Positions 53,810 to 64,000 of a stretch of 64,000 bases of DNA are shown one piece after another. The notes beneath the pieces are model-generated. The model saw only the letters and a list, made by a program, of their open reading frames with translations. It was not told where the DNA came from and made no database searches. This stretch comes from Jannaschia sp. CCS1 (GTDB taxonomy: Bacteria > Pseudomonadota > Alphaproteobacteria > Rhodobacterales > Rhodobacteraceae), in contig NC_007802.1 of assembly GCF_000013565.1 (NCBI RefSeq), forward strand, positions 3,162,001 to 3,226,000, in the 5' to 3' direction. The position numbers and the translations under genes are program-made. The first letter of the stretch is position 1; every line of letters starts with the position of its first letter.

Positions 53810-54505
53810 TCACGTCTTAGCGGACAGTTCAGGCTGCGGCGAGTGCAAATCCGCGCGGGACAGCCCCGCCACCACTGCATCTAAGGCCGAGCGCGGAACG
53901 ATCAACAGCGCGCCGGGCGCATCGCTGGTCAGCACGACCGGACCTTCACCTACTTCGTTCGACGTCCCGATCTTGTGTATCGGGTGCAGCGCCAGCGCCT
54001 TGAACGACCAACGCAGCCCCTCCATCCCCACCGTGACGGCATCCAGCGGAAAGAGCGACACGCGCATTCCACGGGGCAGATCAAGTGTGATGCGCGCGGG
54101 CAGGTGCACCGTCACATCCTCCTCCCCCACAAGGACGATGGCGCGATGGCCGTAGCGCACGAGGACATGCAGCGCGGCCAATTCATGGTCCAATCGTCCG
54201 CCCGTGAACCCCACCGCGTAGATCAATGGTGTATCAATTCCACGAACCGCCTTGTCGAAATCCGTGCTATCCTGCTCGGACACGGCCACGAGACGATCCT
54301 TCGGAATCGCTGCGCGCGCGCGCTCAGACAGCGAATCCATATCCCCGATCACCGCGTCGGGAATCACCTCTCTGGCCAGTAATGCGTCCGCACCGCTGTC
54401 GGCTGCCACAAAAAAGCCAGCACGGTATTTTACGACGTCGAAGATATCGGGGCTTAGCGGCCCGCCCCCGACCAAAACCACGGAATCACTATATTTCAAT
54501 GGCAT
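53810..54505 (-). CDS. thiN: Thiamine pyrophosphokinase
   Basis: A 231-residue TPK-family protein that phosphorylates thiamine to thiamine pyrophosphate. VAADSGADALL, DAVIGDMDSLS and DSTDFDKAVRG carry the catalytic acidic residues; the C-terminal half is the TPK B1-binding domain (SLFPLDAVTVGMEGLRW). The ATG at 54505 is chosen because it begins the core; the longer frame is unlikely. I see no TPP riboswitch in the 190 bp upstream. Confidence 0.92.
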   Translation of the reverse strand: MPLKYSDSVVLVGGGPLSPDIFDVVKYRAGFFVAADSGADALLAREVIPDAVIGDMDSLSERARAAIPKDRLVAVSEQDSTDFDKAVRGIDTPLIYAVGFTGGRLDHELAALHVLVRYGHRAIVLVGEEDVTVHLPARITLDLPRGMRVSLFPLDAVTVGMEGLRWSFKALALHPIHKIGTSNEVGEGPVVLTSDAPGALLIVPRSALDAVVAGLSRADLHSPQPELSAKT

Positions 54506-54695
54506 ATCAACCCCGACGCTTCGATCCTTCGGCACATTGCGGCCATGATGTGGGGCAAGTTCCACGGAAAGGTCAAATTCGCGTCGCTTTTTACTGGAAA
54601 CAGTTTGTTACACATTTCGTGACGATGATAATTCCGGTTAGGCCCGGACAAAGTAGACTTCCGGGATCAATCCGGACGAGCAGAGTGGCAGAGCA

Positions 54696-57434
54696 ATGAG
54701 CGACGAAAACAAGATCCTGACGGTCTCCTACGGCACATTTTCCTGTACCCTAGAGGGATTTGATCGCCCGTTCGAGGCGATGAAAGCGATCGCGGAGTAT
54801 TTTCGCGATCTGGCTGCTGAAGACCGCTATTTCGGGGCCGAACCCCCGACCCCGGATGCTGACACCCTGCACCGCATCACCGAGGCCGCGATTGAGCGCC
54901 GCGTGGAAGCCCGCGTGCTTGAGACGGGTATGATCATGCGTCCCGAAGGTGCCGCCGCCGAAGATACCCCCGCCTTCATGAGCGCAAGCCTTGATGCGGG
55001 TCTGCACATTGAAGATGCCATCGAAAGCGTCGTGCCCGAAGCCGAAATCGAGGTGGAGGGTCTGGACGACACCCCTGCTGATGTCGCCGTGGAAGAGATG
55101 GCTCAGGAGGACGCGGACACCACGGATGAAGCCGAGGCTATCGAAGCGGATGACACCGTCGCCGAAGACGACAATGCCGATGATGTTGAAGACGCCCAAG
55201 CTGACGGCCCTGACGCTGAGGTCCCGGACGCTGCCATAGCGGTCACTGAGACGGCCAAAACCGGCGATGAAGGCGCTGACGAGGCGGACAAGGTGGCAGA
55301 TGTCGACGCGGCCGAGATCGCGGACGACGAAGACACGCCCCTGGGCGCCACAGAGGACGCGTCGGACGAGGATACCCTGGCCGGGATCACCGCGCCCATC
55401 GCTATCGACGATATGGACGCCGAAGATGAGTCCGAGATCCTGGCCGACGACATTGAAGAGGCAGTCGGTTCGGTAGACATCGAAGCAGAAAACACCGCAT
55501 CAGAAGACGTCAACGCTGACGACCCTGAGGCCGAAGCTGCCCGTGTCGGCGACGACATTGTGGCCCATGACGCGCCTGCCGCCGATGAAGGTGAGGCCGG
55601 TGCCGATACGCTGATCGCGGTCGCCGCTGCCATGGCGGCGGGTCATGCAACCGCCGACGATGCGGACGGTAATGACGCTGAAAGTTTCGCTGAAATTCCT
55701 TCGGAGGAGACAACCGATGACGGCGATTGGCAGAATGTTGCCGATCTGGACGAGGATGCTGACGACATTGCCGATAGCGACGTCGATAGCCTTTTTGCCG
55801 AAGAGCCCGACGGTGACGATGCCTTCGACGGAGCGTCTGTTGCCGCCCGTCTGGCCCGCATTCGCCGCGCCTCGCTGGTCGATGGCGACGAGGCTGTCGA
55901 AACGGTGCAACCTGATGATGAGTTGATTTCGGCCGGCGGCGAAGGGGCCGCGCCCGAGCCCGTACTCGAAACTGACGATGAGACCGCCGTGGCGGCCCTC
56001 ACCGCCGCCTTCGCCACGGAGGAAACGACTTCGGATGCTGTGTCCGAAGACGCCGAGATCGCCCCGACCGAGGATGCTGCATCGGACGAGGCACCGGATG
56101 CGGAAGCGCACGGCGACGACGAGGACGCCACCCTGGCCCTCATCGCGGCGGCGACCGGATCCGAGACGGACTTCGAAACCGAGGTCAAGGATGAGGCGGA
56201 CGCCGAGCCTGAGACGGACGATGACATTAACGTGGAGGCCTCGTCGGAGGACGAGGTTGAAGATGCCGCGCCCGACGCGGACGATGGAGATGTCGACCGC
56301 CTGTTCGACGCCACCGAGGGGCGGCTTGCAACCGTGGAAACCACCCGCCGCCGCGCCAATATCGAGCATCTCAAGGCAGCCGTCGCCGCCCGCGCGGCCG
56401 ACACGCAGCTTGCCGCCGATGGCTCTACCGCCGCCGAGTTGGCGGGCGTCACGGATACCACCGCCGAATACCGCGATGATCTGGCCCGTGTGATGCGCCC
56501 CCGTCGGGTTCGTGTCGACGTCTCGCGCCGCCGTGAGGTCGAAGAGACGCGCCCCGCGCCGCTGGTGCTTGTGTCCGAGCAGCGCATTGACCTTGATGCC
56601 GGGGCGAGCGGGTCGGACAGCGCGAACATCATGCCGCGCCGGATCGCACGGACGGAAACCGAAACCAGCCCGACGCTGCGCCCGATGCCGATCCTGCAAC
56701 GCGCGCCGGAAACGTCTACGCTTGTGTTGGAATCGCCGGAAACCGCTGAAGCGCCTGAGATTGACGTCGAAGCGCTGCAGAAATCCCGCCCTGCCCCGCG
56801 CAAGATGGTGAGCTCTCTGGCAAACCTTGCCCAAAGGGCCGGTCAGATCGCGATGGGCCTGAACCGCCCCGCGCCGGTGGCCGTCGAAGAAGACCCGACC
56901 GAGGACGAGGCGATGGAAGACGACACCGCCGCACTGTCCGAGCCAACCGGAGAATTGACCGAGGAGCCGACATCGGACGTGACGCCAGACGTGGCTGACG
57001 ATCCGGCACCCGAGGCCGATACGCAGCCTGCACCGGCCATCGCGGAGAACGGGCCGAACGAAGAGGACGAAGATCCAATTGCCGCGCTGGAGGCGCAGCT
57101 GGCCCAGGAAATCGACGAAGAAGCCCGGGAAGAGGCGTCGGCTGCCGCAGCGGAGGCCGATGACGACGTCGATCACTTTGCCCGATTTGCAGAGGTCCTG
57201 GACAATTCACCGGCGACCGAGATCGAGGAAGTCGTTGAAATGGGTGCAGATTACCTGACCAACGAGGCGGGCCTGCCGGAGTTCAAGCGCATGCAATTGC
57301 TGCGTCTGGTGCGGATCGCAACCGACGGATCGATCTCGCGCTCGGAAGCCATCGCGGCCGTGGACCAGTTGACCGATGACAATGTGCTGGAAGCCCTTGG
57401 GGGCAACCAGTACCGGATGCGTCGCGGGATCTGA
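54696..57434 (+). CDS. Large, highly acidic low-complexity protein
   Basis: A 912-residue protein. The first 80 residues form a conserved-looking domain ([27 protein letters not shown]). Residues about 90-560 are extremely rich in Asp, Glu and Ala with few other residue types. Arg-rich helical patches follow ([31 protein letters not shown]). The last 80 residues are again ordered ([27 protein letters not shown]...). No membrane segment or catalytic motif is visible. Similar N- and C-terminal blocks occur in other Roseobacter proteins of unknown function. Confidence 0.8.
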   Translation: MSDENKILTVSYGTFSCTLEGFDRPFEAMKAIAEYFRDLAAEDRYFGAEPPTPDADTLHRITEAAIERRVEARVLETGMIMRPEGAAAEDTPAFMSASLDAGLHIEDAIESVVPEAEIEVEGLDDTPADVAVEEMAQEDADTTDEAEAIEADDTVAEDDNADDVEDAQADGPDAEVPDAAIAVTETAKTGDEGADEADKVADVDAAEIADDEDTPLGATEDASDEDTLAGITAPIAIDDMDAEDESEILADDIEEAVGSVDIEAENTASEDVNADDPEAEAARVGDDIVAHDAPAADEGEAGADTLIAVAAAMAAGHATADDADGNDAESFAEIPSEETTDDGDWQNVADLDEDADDIADSDVDSLFAEEPDGDDAFDGASVAARLARIRRASLVDGDEAVETVQPDDELISAGGEGAAPEPVLETDDETAVAALTAAFATEETTSDAVSEDAEIAPTEDAASDEAPDAEAHGDDEDATLALIAAATGSETDFETEVKDEADAEPETDDDINVEASSEDEVEDAAPDADDGDVDRLFDATEGRLATVETTRRRANIEHLKAAVAARAADTQLAADGSTAAELAGVTDTTAEYRDDLARVMRPRRVRVDVSRRREVEETRPAPLVLVSEQRIDLDAGASGSDSANIMPRRIARTETETSPTLRPMPILQRAPETSTLVLESPETAEAPEIDVEALQKSRPAPRKMVSSLANLAQRAGQIAMGLNRPAPVAVEEDPTEDEAMEDDTAALSEPTGELTEEPTSDVTPDVADDPAPEADTQPAPAIAENGPNEEDEDPIAALEAQLAQEIDEEAREEASAAAAEADDDVDHFARFAEVLDNSPATEIEEVVEMGADYLTNEAGLPEFKRMQLLRLVRIATDGSISRSEAIAAVDQLTDDNVLEALGGNQYRMRRGI

Positions 57435-57453
57435 TCCCGCACAAATCACAAGC

Positions 57454-57481
57454 AAAAGGGCGCCGCAACGGGCGCCCTTTT
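57454..57481. terminator. Bidirectional intrinsic terminator after the acidic protein
   Basis: Perfect 11-bp stem AAAAGGGCGCC (57454-57464) / GGCGCCCTTTT (57471-57481) with a six-base loop, between convergent stop codons. Confidence 0.9.
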
Positions 57482-57513
57482 CGTATGGTCAGCGTCCGGG
57501 CATTCAGGGACCG

Positions 57514-57738
57514 CTAATCCTCAGGCGCGTCGGGATCGGCCTTGCCCACGCCCAGAAACACAGCCTTGAGAGGAAACGCCCAGGCCATGCTGAAAATGAC
57601 GCAAATGATCAGCTGTAGCCAGATGTTCCACCCCTCCAGCAAGCTGAGAATGTACCAGACGGCGGCGATATAGATGGGCAGGCCCACCGTCAGGATGAAC
57701 AGCGACCACCGCTTTCGTGCCTTGTAACTCAGCGCCAT
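57514..57738 (-). CDS. DUF2842 family small membrane protein
   Basis: A 74-residue protein with two hydrophobic helices (about 12-32 and 39-62) matching DUF2842, common in alphaproteobacteria and of unknown function. It lies 21 bp after purA on the same strand. Confidence 0.85.
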   Translation of the reverse strand: MALSYKARKRWSLFILTVGLPIYIAAVWYILSLLEGWNIWLQLIICVIFSMAWAFPLKAVFLGVGKADPDAPED

Positions 57739-57759
57739 TGCGGCCCCCGATAATTGGTC

Positions 57760-59055
57760 TCAATCCGCGAAGGGATCCGTCACGAGGATCGTGTCTTCCC
57801 GTTCGGGCGAGGTAGACAGTAGCGCCACGGGGCATTGGATCAACTCTTCGACGCGGCGGACGTATTTGATCGCGGCTGCAGGCAGATCCGCCCAGGACCG
57901 CGCGCCTTCCGTGCTGTCGGACCAGCCCGGCATCTCCTCATATATGGGTGTACATCGGGCCTGCTGATCGGCGGCGGTCGGCAAATAATCCAGGCGGGTT
58001 CCGTCCAGATCGTAGCCCACGCAGATCTTCAACGTCTCGAACCCGTCCAGCACGTCCAACTTTGTCAGGGAGATGCCCGTCACGCCGGAGGTGGCGCAGG
58101 TCTGGCGCACGAGGGCTGCATCGAACCAGCCACAGCGCCGCTTACGGCCGGTGGTTGTGCCAAATTCATGGCCACGCTCGCCCAGACGCTGACCATCGGC
58201 GTCCTCCAGCTCGGTCGGGAACGGCCCTTCGCCCACACGGGTGGTGTAGGCCTTCACGATGCCCAAGGTGTAGTCGATGGCGTTGGGGCCCAGGCCCACA
58301 CCGGTCGCCGCCTGCCCCGCAATCACGTTGGACGACGTCACAAAGGGATAGGTGCCGAAATCAATATCCAAAAGCGCGCCTTGGGCCCCCTCAAACAGGA
58401 TCCGCTTCCCGGCTTTCCGCTTTTCATTCAACACCTTCCAGACGGGGGCGGCGTATTGCAGGATCTGCGGTGCGATCTCGGTCAAGGCGTCAATCAGAGC
58501 GTTGCGGTCGATGGGATCAATGCCAAGGCCCCGGCGCAGCGGGTCGTGGTGTTGCAACGCGCGGTCGACATGCGCCTCCAGCGTCGCACGGTCCGCAAGG
58601 TCCGCAACCCGGACCGAGCGGCGGCCCACTTTATCCTCATAGGCGGGACCGATGCCGCGGCCCGTCGTGCCGATCTTGGTGCCGGATGACGCGGCCTCTT
58701 CCCGCGCACGATCCAGCTCTCCGTGAATGGGAAGGATCAGCGGCGTATTTTCGGCGATCATCAGCGTTTCGGGCGAAATATCGACGCCTTGGTCGCGGAT
58801 CGTGGCGATTTCCTTGACCAGATGCCAGGGGTCCAGCACGACACCATTGCCGATCACCGACAGCTTGCCACCGCGCACAACCCCCGAGGGCAGCGCGTGC
58901 AACTTGAAGACTTCACCGTCGATGACGAGGGTGTGGCCCGCATTGTGACCACCTTGGAACCGGGCAATCACATCGGCACGTTCACTGAGCCAATCGACGA
59001 TCTTGCCCTTCCCCTCGTCACCCCATTGCGCACCGACGACGACGACATTTGCCAT
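57760..59055 (-). CDS. purA: Adenylosuccinate synthetase
   Basis: A 431-residue enzyme converting IMP and aspartate to adenylosuccinate with GTP. Motifs seen: [21 protein letters not shown], the catalytic [28 protein letters not shown] and the C-terminal [10 protein letters not shown]. The ATG at 59055 starts [10 protein letters not shown], the usual N-terminus. It is divergent from secG across 306 bp. Confidence 0.97.
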   Translation of the reverse strand: MANVVVVGAQWGDEGKGKIVDWLSERADVIARFQGGHNAGHTLVIDGEVFKLHALPSGVVRGGKLSVIGNGVVLDPWHLVKEIATIRDQGVDISPETLMIAENTPLILPIHGELDRAREEAASSGTKIGTTGRGIGPAYEDKVGRRSVRVADLADRATLEAHVDRALQHHDPLRRGLGIDPIDRNALIDALTEIAPQILQYAAPVWKVLNEKRKAGKRILFEGAQGALLDIDFGTYPFVTSSNVIAGQAATGVGLGPNAIDYTLGIVKAYTTRVGEGPFPTELEDADGQRLGERGHEFGTTTGRKRRCGWFDAALVRQTCATSGVTGISLTKLDVLDGFETLKICVGYDLDGTRLDYLPTAADQQARCTPIYEEMPGWSDSTEGARSWADLPAAAIKYVRRVEELIQCPVALLSTSPEREDTILVTDPFAD

Positions 59056-59361
59056 GTGTTTTCCCTCAGGTAGTTTGCGAAACCCGCCCGGGGCATAGCG
59101 GGCAGGGCCTCGGGAGGAAACCGGAAACCACCCGAACGCGCGCATTTTTCAACGTCGACGCGCGTGTGTATTTACACATCATCAATGATTTTGGCGCAAA
59201 GCTGCCGCCGATTGCGCCAATGGGCGTCGTGTGGGATAAGTACGCAGCACGCAGATTGAGGGCTCAGAGCTTTGTTCGTGTGGGTTGCCCTTGCGGCCCC
59301 CTGTCGCATCTCATATGTGAGGCGCGAACCAACGGTCTGGTCGATGAAATAGGTCCGAAGC
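59056..59361. promoter_or_regulatory. Divergent intergenic region purA / secG with a palindrome
   Basis: 306 bp without a gene. It carries a perfect inverted repeat TGTGTA-TT-TACACA at 59165-59178, which could be an operator. Promoters of both flanking genes must lie here, but I cannot place their boxes. Confidence 0.45.
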
Positions 59362-59733
59362 ATGGAAAACGTCATCCTCGTCATTCACTTGATCCTGGCG
59401 ATCTGCCTGATCGGTGTCGTGCTGTTGCAGCGCTCTGAAGGGGGCGGTCTGGGCATGGGCGGCGGTGGAGGCGGCGGTGGCGGTGTCATGACCGGGCGCC
59501 AGGCCGCGACGGCCCTTGGCAAGCTGACATGGTTTTTCGCAGTCGCGTTTCTGGCGACGTCGATCACGCTGACGGTCATCGCGGCGCAAAACTCGGCCGG
59601 GTCCTCACTGTTGGATGACCTGGGTGGTTTGCCGGCCGTGGAAGGCGACGCGGACAGCGCCCTGCCCCCCATCGACTCAATGCTGCCGCCGATTGGCACC
59701 GACGGACCGGCGCTGCCACCCGTTTCTGAGTAA
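59362..59733 (+). CDS. secG: Preprotein translocase subunit SecG
   Basis: A 123-residue protein with two helices (about 4-20 and 55-76) separated by a glycine-rich loop (GGGLGMGGGGGGGGG), the SecG topology. It assists SecYE in protein export. The C-terminal tail after the second helix is longer and more acidic/proline-rich than in E. coli. pyrG follows after 187 bp. Confidence 0.93.
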   Translation: MENVILVIHLILAICLIGVVLLQRSEGGGLGMGGGGGGGGGVMTGRQAATALGKLTWFFAVAFLATSITLTVIAAQNSAGSSLLDDLGGLPAVEGDADSALPPIDSMLPPIGTDGPALPPVSE

Positions 59734-59780
59734 GATCTCTTAACCCCTTCGCTCTACTCGATTTTGTAAGAGCCTTGGGG

Positions 59781-59789
59781 TTATCCACA
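59781..59789 (+). promoter_or_regulatory. Perfect DnaA-box consensus upstream of pyrG
   Basis: TTATCCACA, identical to the strong DnaA box, in the secG-pyrG gap. A single copy can occur by chance. Confidence 0.3.
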
Positions 59790-59920
59790 TTATATTGCGT
59801 CGAACTGTGGGCCTGACCTTGTGCGCTGGCCCCGAATCCGGGTACTCTCAAATCCCGTGATAATAGCAATGATGGACCGGCCCCGGACGGCCCCACCATC
59901 CGCACGGGAGGTTTTCAGGC

Positions 59921-61564
59921 ATGGCGCGTTTTATTTTCATCACCGGTGGTGTCGTCTCATCGCTCGGCAAAGGCCTAGCGTCCGCCGCACTGGGTGCGTT
60001 GTTGCAAGCGCGCGGATTTTCGGTGCGGTTGCGCAAGCTAGACCCTTACCTGAACGTGGATCCCGGCACGATGTCGCCCTTTGAGCATGGAGAGGTGTTT
60101 GTCACCGACGATGGGGCGGAAACCGACCTCGACCTCGGCCACTATGAGCGGTTCACGGGCGTGCCCGCCAGCAAGACGGATTCCATCTCATCGGGCCGGA
60201 TCTACACCAATGTGTTGGAGAAGGAGCGGCGCGGAGATTATCTGGGCAAGACCATTCAGGTCATTCCCCACGTCACCAATGAGATCAAGGATTTCATCAA
60301 CATAGGCGAAGACGATGTCGACTTCATGCTGTGCGAAATCGGCGGCACGGTCGGTGATATCGAAGGCCTGCCGTTTTTTGAGGCGATCCGGCAGTTCAGC
60401 CAGGACAAAGCGCGCGGGCAGTGTATTTTCATGCACCTCACGCTGTTGCCCTTCATCAAGGCGAGCGGGGAGCTGAAGACCAAGCCGACCCAGCACAGTG
60501 TCAAGGAACTCCGCTCCATCGGGCTGGCGCCTGACATCCTTGTGTGCCGGTCCGAGGGCCCGATCCCGGAAAAAGAGCGCGAGAAACTGGCGCTGTTCTG
60601 CAACGTGCGCCCTGATTCCGTAATCGCGGCGCAGGACTTGTCGTCGATCTATACCGCGCCGCTGGCCTACCACCGTGAGGGCCTTGATCAAGCCGTGCTC
60701 GATGCGTTTGGCATCACCCCTGCCCCGAAACCCAACCTCAGCATCTGGGAGGATGTGGCCGATCGGATCAACAACCCGGAGGGCGTCGTAAAGGTCGCGA
60801 TCGTCGGCAAATATACGCAGTTGGAGGACGCCTACAAATCCATCGCCGAAGCGCTGACCCACGGCGGCATGGCGAACCGTGTGAAGGTGGAAATCGAATG
60901 GGTCGACGCCGAGACGTTCGAGCGCGAAGACCCGGCCCCGCATCTGCAAGGCTTCCACGCGATCCTGGTCCCGGGCGGGTTCGGAGAGCGCGGGACGGAA
61001 GGTAAAATCAAGGCGGCCGAATTCGCGCGGACCCGGAAAGTCCCGTATCTGGGGATCTGCCTTGGTATGCAGATGGCGGTGATTGAGGCGGCGCGCAATC
61101 TGGCGCAACTGGACGATGCCGGATCCGAGGAATTCGATCACGAAGCGGGTAAAAAGCGTTTCACACCCGTTGTTTACCATCTGAAAGAATGGGTGCAGGG
61201 CAATCACAAGGTTGAGCGCAAAGTCGGTGACGACAAGGGCGGAACCATGCGTCTGGGGGCCTATGACGCCGTGTTGACCGAAGGCTCCCGCGTGGCCGAG
61301 GCCTACGGGACGACGGCGATTGAGGAACGGCACCGCCACCGCTACGAGGTCGACACGAAATACCGGGACGCGTTGGAGGAGAAGGGCCTGATCTTCTCGG
61401 GCATGTCACCCGACGGGGCATTGCCCGAGATCGTGGAGGTCAAGGATCATCCCTGGTTCATCGGCGTTCAATTCCACCCCGAACTGAAGTCCAAGCCCTT
61501 TGAGCCACACCCCCTGTTTCGCGATTTCGTGCGCGCGGCAAAAGAGAATTCGCGCCTCGTCTGA
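59921..61564 (+). CDS. pyrG: CTP synthase
   Basis: A 547-residue enzyme making CTP from UTP. The N-terminal synthetase domain has [17 protein letters not shown], and the C-terminal class I amidotransferase domain has the nucleophile cysteine in GICLGMQ and the FHPEL histidine/glutamate pair. GGGAGG lies nine bases before the ATG. Confidence 0.98.
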   Translation: MARFIFITGGVVSSLGKGLASAALGALLQARGFSVRLRKLDPYLNVDPGTMSPFEHGEVFVTDDGAETDLDLGHYERFTGVPASKTDSISSGRIYTNVLEKERRGDYLGKTIQVIPHVTNEIKDFINIGEDDVDFMLCEIGGTVGDIEGLPFFEAIRQFSQDKARGQCIFMHLTLLPFIKASGELKTKPTQHSVKELRSIGLAPDILVCRSEGPIPEKEREKLALFCNVRPDSVIAAQDLSSIYTAPLAYHREGLDQAVLDAFGITPAPKPNLSIWEDVADRINNPEGVVKVAIVGKYTQLEDAYKSIAEALTHGGMANRVKVEIEWVDAETFEREDPAPHLQGFHAILVPGGFGERGTEGKIKAAEFARTRKVPYLGICLGMQMAVIEAARNLAQLDDAGSEEFDHEAGKKRFTPVVYHLKEWVQGNHKVERKVGDDKGGTMRLGAYDAVLTEGSRVAEAYGTTAIEERHRHRYEVDTKYRDALEEKGLIFSGMSPDGALPEIVEVKDHPWFIGVQFHPELKSKPFEPHPLFRDFVRAAKENSRLV

Positions 61565-61747
61565 GCGCGGGAATTCGGGCCGTCTTAACGAATCCTCAAC
61601 CCTTCGCGATGAGTATGGGGTGAATGTGCCACATCTTTGCCGCAATTGATCACTCGGTGGCGGCACCTCCCTTTTCTGAGATGGGGCAAGGGGCTATAAA
61701 CACATAAAGGGCGGATTCGAGCATCGCCCATCGCAAAAGGACAGGTC

Positions 61748-62338
61748 ATGCGCCGCACAGTTTACGCCATCGCCCTCGCCACAGCCGTCTCGGCGACTGG
61801 CGCGGCCGCACAAGATGCCAGCCAGTGGACCGGCTTCTACGCGGGCTTCGCGACGAATATCATCTCTCCTGAGTTTGACAATTCGACCGCGACAACGCCC
61901 TTGCAGGAAGGCACCGGATTTGGGGCCTATGGCGGATACAACTACGCTTTCGGCGATAATTTCGTTGTCGGTGCAGAGCTTGGGTTCAGCGGCCCCGCCA
62001 CATTCCAGACCACGTTGGGCGCGAACGATTTCGAATTTGAGCGGGTGCTGAACGCCCGTGTCCGGGGCGGCTATGCGATGGGCAATGCCTTGGTTTACGG
62101 CACGCTAGGCTATCAGACCGTCGAATACGGGGCGTCCGCTGGCGTATCCACTGAAGGTGCGGCAGACGGCCTGGTCTACGGGATCGGCCTGGAGATGTTG
62201 CTGAATGATCAGGTTTCGGTGCGGTTGGACTACACGTCCACGCATATGACGCCCGATGCGGGCACAATCATTGGCGGGTCGGCTGGTGAGCAGATTGACG
62301 CCAACGCCGTGGGCCTTGGGGTTGCACTGCACTTCTAG
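61748..62338 (+). CDS. Small outer-membrane beta-barrel protein
   Basis: A 196-residue protein with a signal peptide (MRRTVYAIALATAVSATGAAAQ) and alternating hydrophobic strands starting WTGFYAGFATN and ending in ALHF with C-terminal Phe, the typical outer-membrane insertion signal. It resembles the OmpA-like/Omp25 eight-stranded barrel family. The role is probably structural. A strong terminator follows. Confidence 0.85.
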   Translation: MRRTVYAIALATAVSATGAAAQDASQWTGFYAGFATNIISPEFDNSTATTPLQEGTGFGAYGGYNYAFGDNFVVGAELGFSGPATFQTTLGANDFEFERVLNARVRGGYAMGNALVYGTLGYQTVEYGASAGVSTEGAADGLVYGIGLEMLLNDQVSVRLDYTSTHMTPDAGTIIGGSAGEQIDANAVGLGVALHF

Positions 62339-62359
62339 GTTTGTGTCATCGGACGAATG

Positions 62360-62389
62360 AAAGCCCGCATCGCAAGACGCGGGCTTTTT
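62360..62389 (+). terminator. Intrinsic terminator after the outer-membrane protein
   Basis: Stem AAAGCCCGC (62360-62368) / GCGGGCTTT (62379-62387) with a 10-base loop and a following T-run. Confidence 0.88.
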
Positions 62390-62413
62390 GTTGTCCAGCT
62401 GTCAGATGGTTGG

Positions 62414-63616
62414 TCAGGCCTCCACGTGGGCGGACATGACCTCATCCCGGATAATCTCTGTGATCACCCGGGCATCATCGACAGAAAACGTCAGCGGCAG
62501 GCGCATGTCCAACAATCCCGCGAGAATGCGGTCGGTTTGTGGCAGGGATTGCACCGGCGCATACCGCCAGCTGTCGTAGCGAGAGGTGAACGCCGCAGGT
62601 TCCGGCGCGCCAAACCATTTCAGTTCCACCCCCCGGGCCTGGCAACCCGCAACGACCGCCTCAATCGCGTCTGGGGAAATACCGGGTAGCAGAACCTGAA
62701 TGGAGGAGCCGACGATGCTTTCCTCCGCCGGGCGCTCGATCACTTGCAGACCTGGGGTGTTACGCAACCCTTCTTCAACGGCGCGATAAAGCGCGTTCCA
62801 CCGCGCCACCTGTGCGGGCAGATCCGCCAGTTGCGGGCGCAGGATCGCCGCCCGCAGATTGTCCATCCGGCCAGAAACGTTGGGGGTCAGGTATTTCACC
62901 TCGGCAAACGCTTCGGTTGGCGGGGCGGCGGTGTGCCGCTCAAACAACATGTAAGAGCCTGATAACATGATCGCTTTCGCCATCATCGCGGCGTCGTCAG
63001 TGACCAGAAGCCCGCCCTCGCCGGAGTTGATATGTTTGTAGGTCTGCGTCGAGTAGCACCCGAACAGCCCATGCCGACCCGACGGGACACCACGCCAGGC
63101 CCCGCCCATGGTGTGGGCGCAATCCTCGATCACAACGATGCCGTCGCGATCACAAATCTCTATCAGCCGGTCCATGTCGCAAAGGTGCCCGCGCATGTGG
63201 CTCAGCATCAGGACCTTTGAGCCAGACGCCGCTGCTTTTGCGGACAAATCGTCCAGGTCGATGGTCAGCGCCTCGGTCACTTCGACGAACACGGGCTCTG
63301 CGTTAACGGCTGCAATCGCGCCCGGAACTGGGGCCAGCGTGAAGCCGTTAGTCAGTACCTTATCGCTTGGTCCCACGCCCACCGCACGCAGGGCCGCGCC
63401 CATCGCGTAGCCGCCTGAGGCCACGGCAAGGCAGTATTTCGCGCCCAAGCTGGCGGCAAATTCCTGCTCCAGTTGAGCGACTTCGCCCACATCCCCCGGC
63501 GCAGTATTGTAGCGGTGCAACCGGCCCGAGCGCATGACCGCCACGGCGGCGTCAATCGCGGCCTCGGGGATCGGTTCCTGTTGGGTGAAGTTCCCGGTAA
63601 AAACTGTCTGTGTCAT
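62414..63616 (-). CDS. DegT/DnrJ/EryC1-family PLP aminotransferase
   Basis: A 400-residue sugar-aminotransferase-type protein. The PLP lysine is in YSTQTYKHINSGEGG, with the aspartate VIEDCAHTMGG upstream. The family aminates keto-sugars or related compounds for surface polysaccharides or natural products. The ATG at 63616 is chosen over one eight codons upstream. It lies 57 bp from the partial phosphatase gene on the same strand; no other sugar genes are visible. Confidence 0.88.
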   Translation of the reverse strand: MTQTVFTGNFTQQEPIPEAAIDAAVAVMRSGRLHRYNTAPGDVGEVAQLEQEFAASLGAKYCLAVASGGYAMGAALRAVGVGPSDKVLTNGFTLAPVPGAIAAVNAEPVFVEVTEALTIDLDDLSAKAAASGSKVLMLSHMRGHLCDMDRLIEICDRDGIVVIEDCAHTMGGAWRGVPSGRHGLFGCYSTQTYKHINSGEGGLLVTDDAAMMAKAIMLSGSYMLFERHTAAPPTEAFAEVKYLTPNVSGRMDNLRAAILRPQLADLPAQVARWNALYRAVEEGLRNTPGLQVIERPAEESIVGSSIQVLLPGISPDAIEAVVAGCQARGVELKWFGAPEPAAFTSRYDSWRYAPVQSLPQTDRILAGLLDMRLPLTFSVDDARVITEIIRDEVMSAHVEA

Positions 63617-63673
63617 GGCGCCAAGATTGGCCGCGAACACGCCCGCGTCAATGGGCCAGAGGCGCGCAATCCA

Positions 63674-64000
63674 TCAGGCCAGAACGGCGTCGATCACCCG
63701 CTCCAGATCATTGTAGTGGTCCAGCAGCCCCTCCGGGTTCAGGTCCTCCACGGCGCGGCCCGTGGGACCGAAGGTCACCAGAATACAGGGAATGCCTGCG
63801 GCCTGGGCGGTCTTGCGGTCGGTGATGGTATCGCCGATCAGGACGGCGTTGTCCGGCGTGCCGCCAAGGCGGGCAATCGTCTCCAACAGCGGCGCGGGCG
63901 AGGGTTTGCGGGTGGGCAGCGTATCGGCCCCGATCAGAGCCGGGAACCGGTCTGTCAGGGACAGGCGCGCGATCAGCTCAATCGCCAGGCCCTCGGGTTT
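63674..64000 (-). CDS. HAD-family phosphatase, C-terminal part (runs off the window)
   Basis: The last 108 codons of a HAD hydrolase. GADTLPTRKPSPAPL carries the conserved lysine, and VLIGDTITDRKTAQAAG is the acidic metal motif, typical of phosphoglycolate phosphatases. The nucleophile half lies beyond base 64000. It is in the same direction as the DegT gene. Confidence 0.88.
   Translation of the reverse strand, partial: KPEGLAIELIARLSLTDRFPALIGADTLPTRKPSPAPLLETIARLGGTPDNAVLIGDTITDRKTAQAAGIPCILVTFGPTGRAVEDLNPEGLLDHYNDLERVIDAVLA

Noticed and set aside
53776-54695. TPP riboswitch near thiN
   Set aside because: I looked for the conserved CUGAGA and ACCUGA elements upstream of 54505 and did not find a matching pair.
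54991-57210. Long minus-strand and alternate-frame open frames inside the acidic protein gene
   Set aside because: They are Ser/Arg/Ala-rich mirror images of the GC-rich Asp/Glu codon pattern and have no domain similarity.

Overview
The window is an ordinary chromosomal stretch of a GC-rich alphaproteobacterium, almost certainly a member of the Rhodobacteraceae (Roseobacter group). I infer this from a ferredoxin that matches Rhodobacter ferredoxin VI, the order ctaC-ctaB-small gene-ctaG-ctaE-surf1-thrC-M16 peptidase, the mce/DUF1467 and hflK-hflC-DUF2065-Do protease arrangements, and the many alphaproteobacterial DUF families (DUF3572, DUF983, DUF2842). Genes are densely packed, with many 1-4 nt stop/start overlaps. 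I see no tRNA, rRNA, CRISPR array, prophage, IS element or integrase.

Layout. 1-4197: a six-gene minus-strand operon of a redox system. It holds three Rieske domains, a glutamate-synthase-like FMN/3Fe-4S protein, a ferric-reductase-like membrane protein and a membrane-anchored four-cysteine protein. 4321-7327: an ABC1-family kinase, then an H-NOX-like protein translationally coupled to a diguanylate cyclase. 7411-11565: a non-pyrrolysine MttB-family methyltransferase, a HAD phosphatase, DUF3572 and a PleD-type cyclase. 11596-13569: EF-hand protein, ECF sigma factor, membrane partner and CpxP-like protein. 13729-22704: transporters, NUDIX, desaturase with a divergent XRE regulator, an SGNH-hotdog fusion, aldo/keto reductase, MFS and a serine hydrolase.

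22792-29255: metG, an FAD-linked oxidase, GNAT, M16 peptidase and thrC. 29267-33542: cytochrome oxidase subunits II and III with assembly factors (subunit I is not here), continuing into thrC. 33755-42245: tldD, dprA, topA, a nitroreductase, an EI24-type membrane protein and mce. 42403-46128: an orphan response regulator, aspS, an FG-GAP-like protein and ferredoxin VI. 46496-54505: a lipoprotein, Do protease, DUF2065, hflC, hflK, gor, rpiA and thiN. 54696-64000: a 912-residue very acidic protein, purA, secG, pyrG, a small outer-membrane barrel, a DegT-family aminotransferase and a partial phosphatase.

The most unusual points are the multi-Rieske/GOGAT-like membrane redox operon at the left edge, the H-NOX protein that lacks the proximal heme histidine and the YxSxR motif yet stays coupled to a cyclase, the SGNH-thioesterase fusion, the ECF/EF-hand cassette and the acidic 912-residue protein. 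Coordinates were read by eye; family calls rest on recognised motifs, not on database searches.
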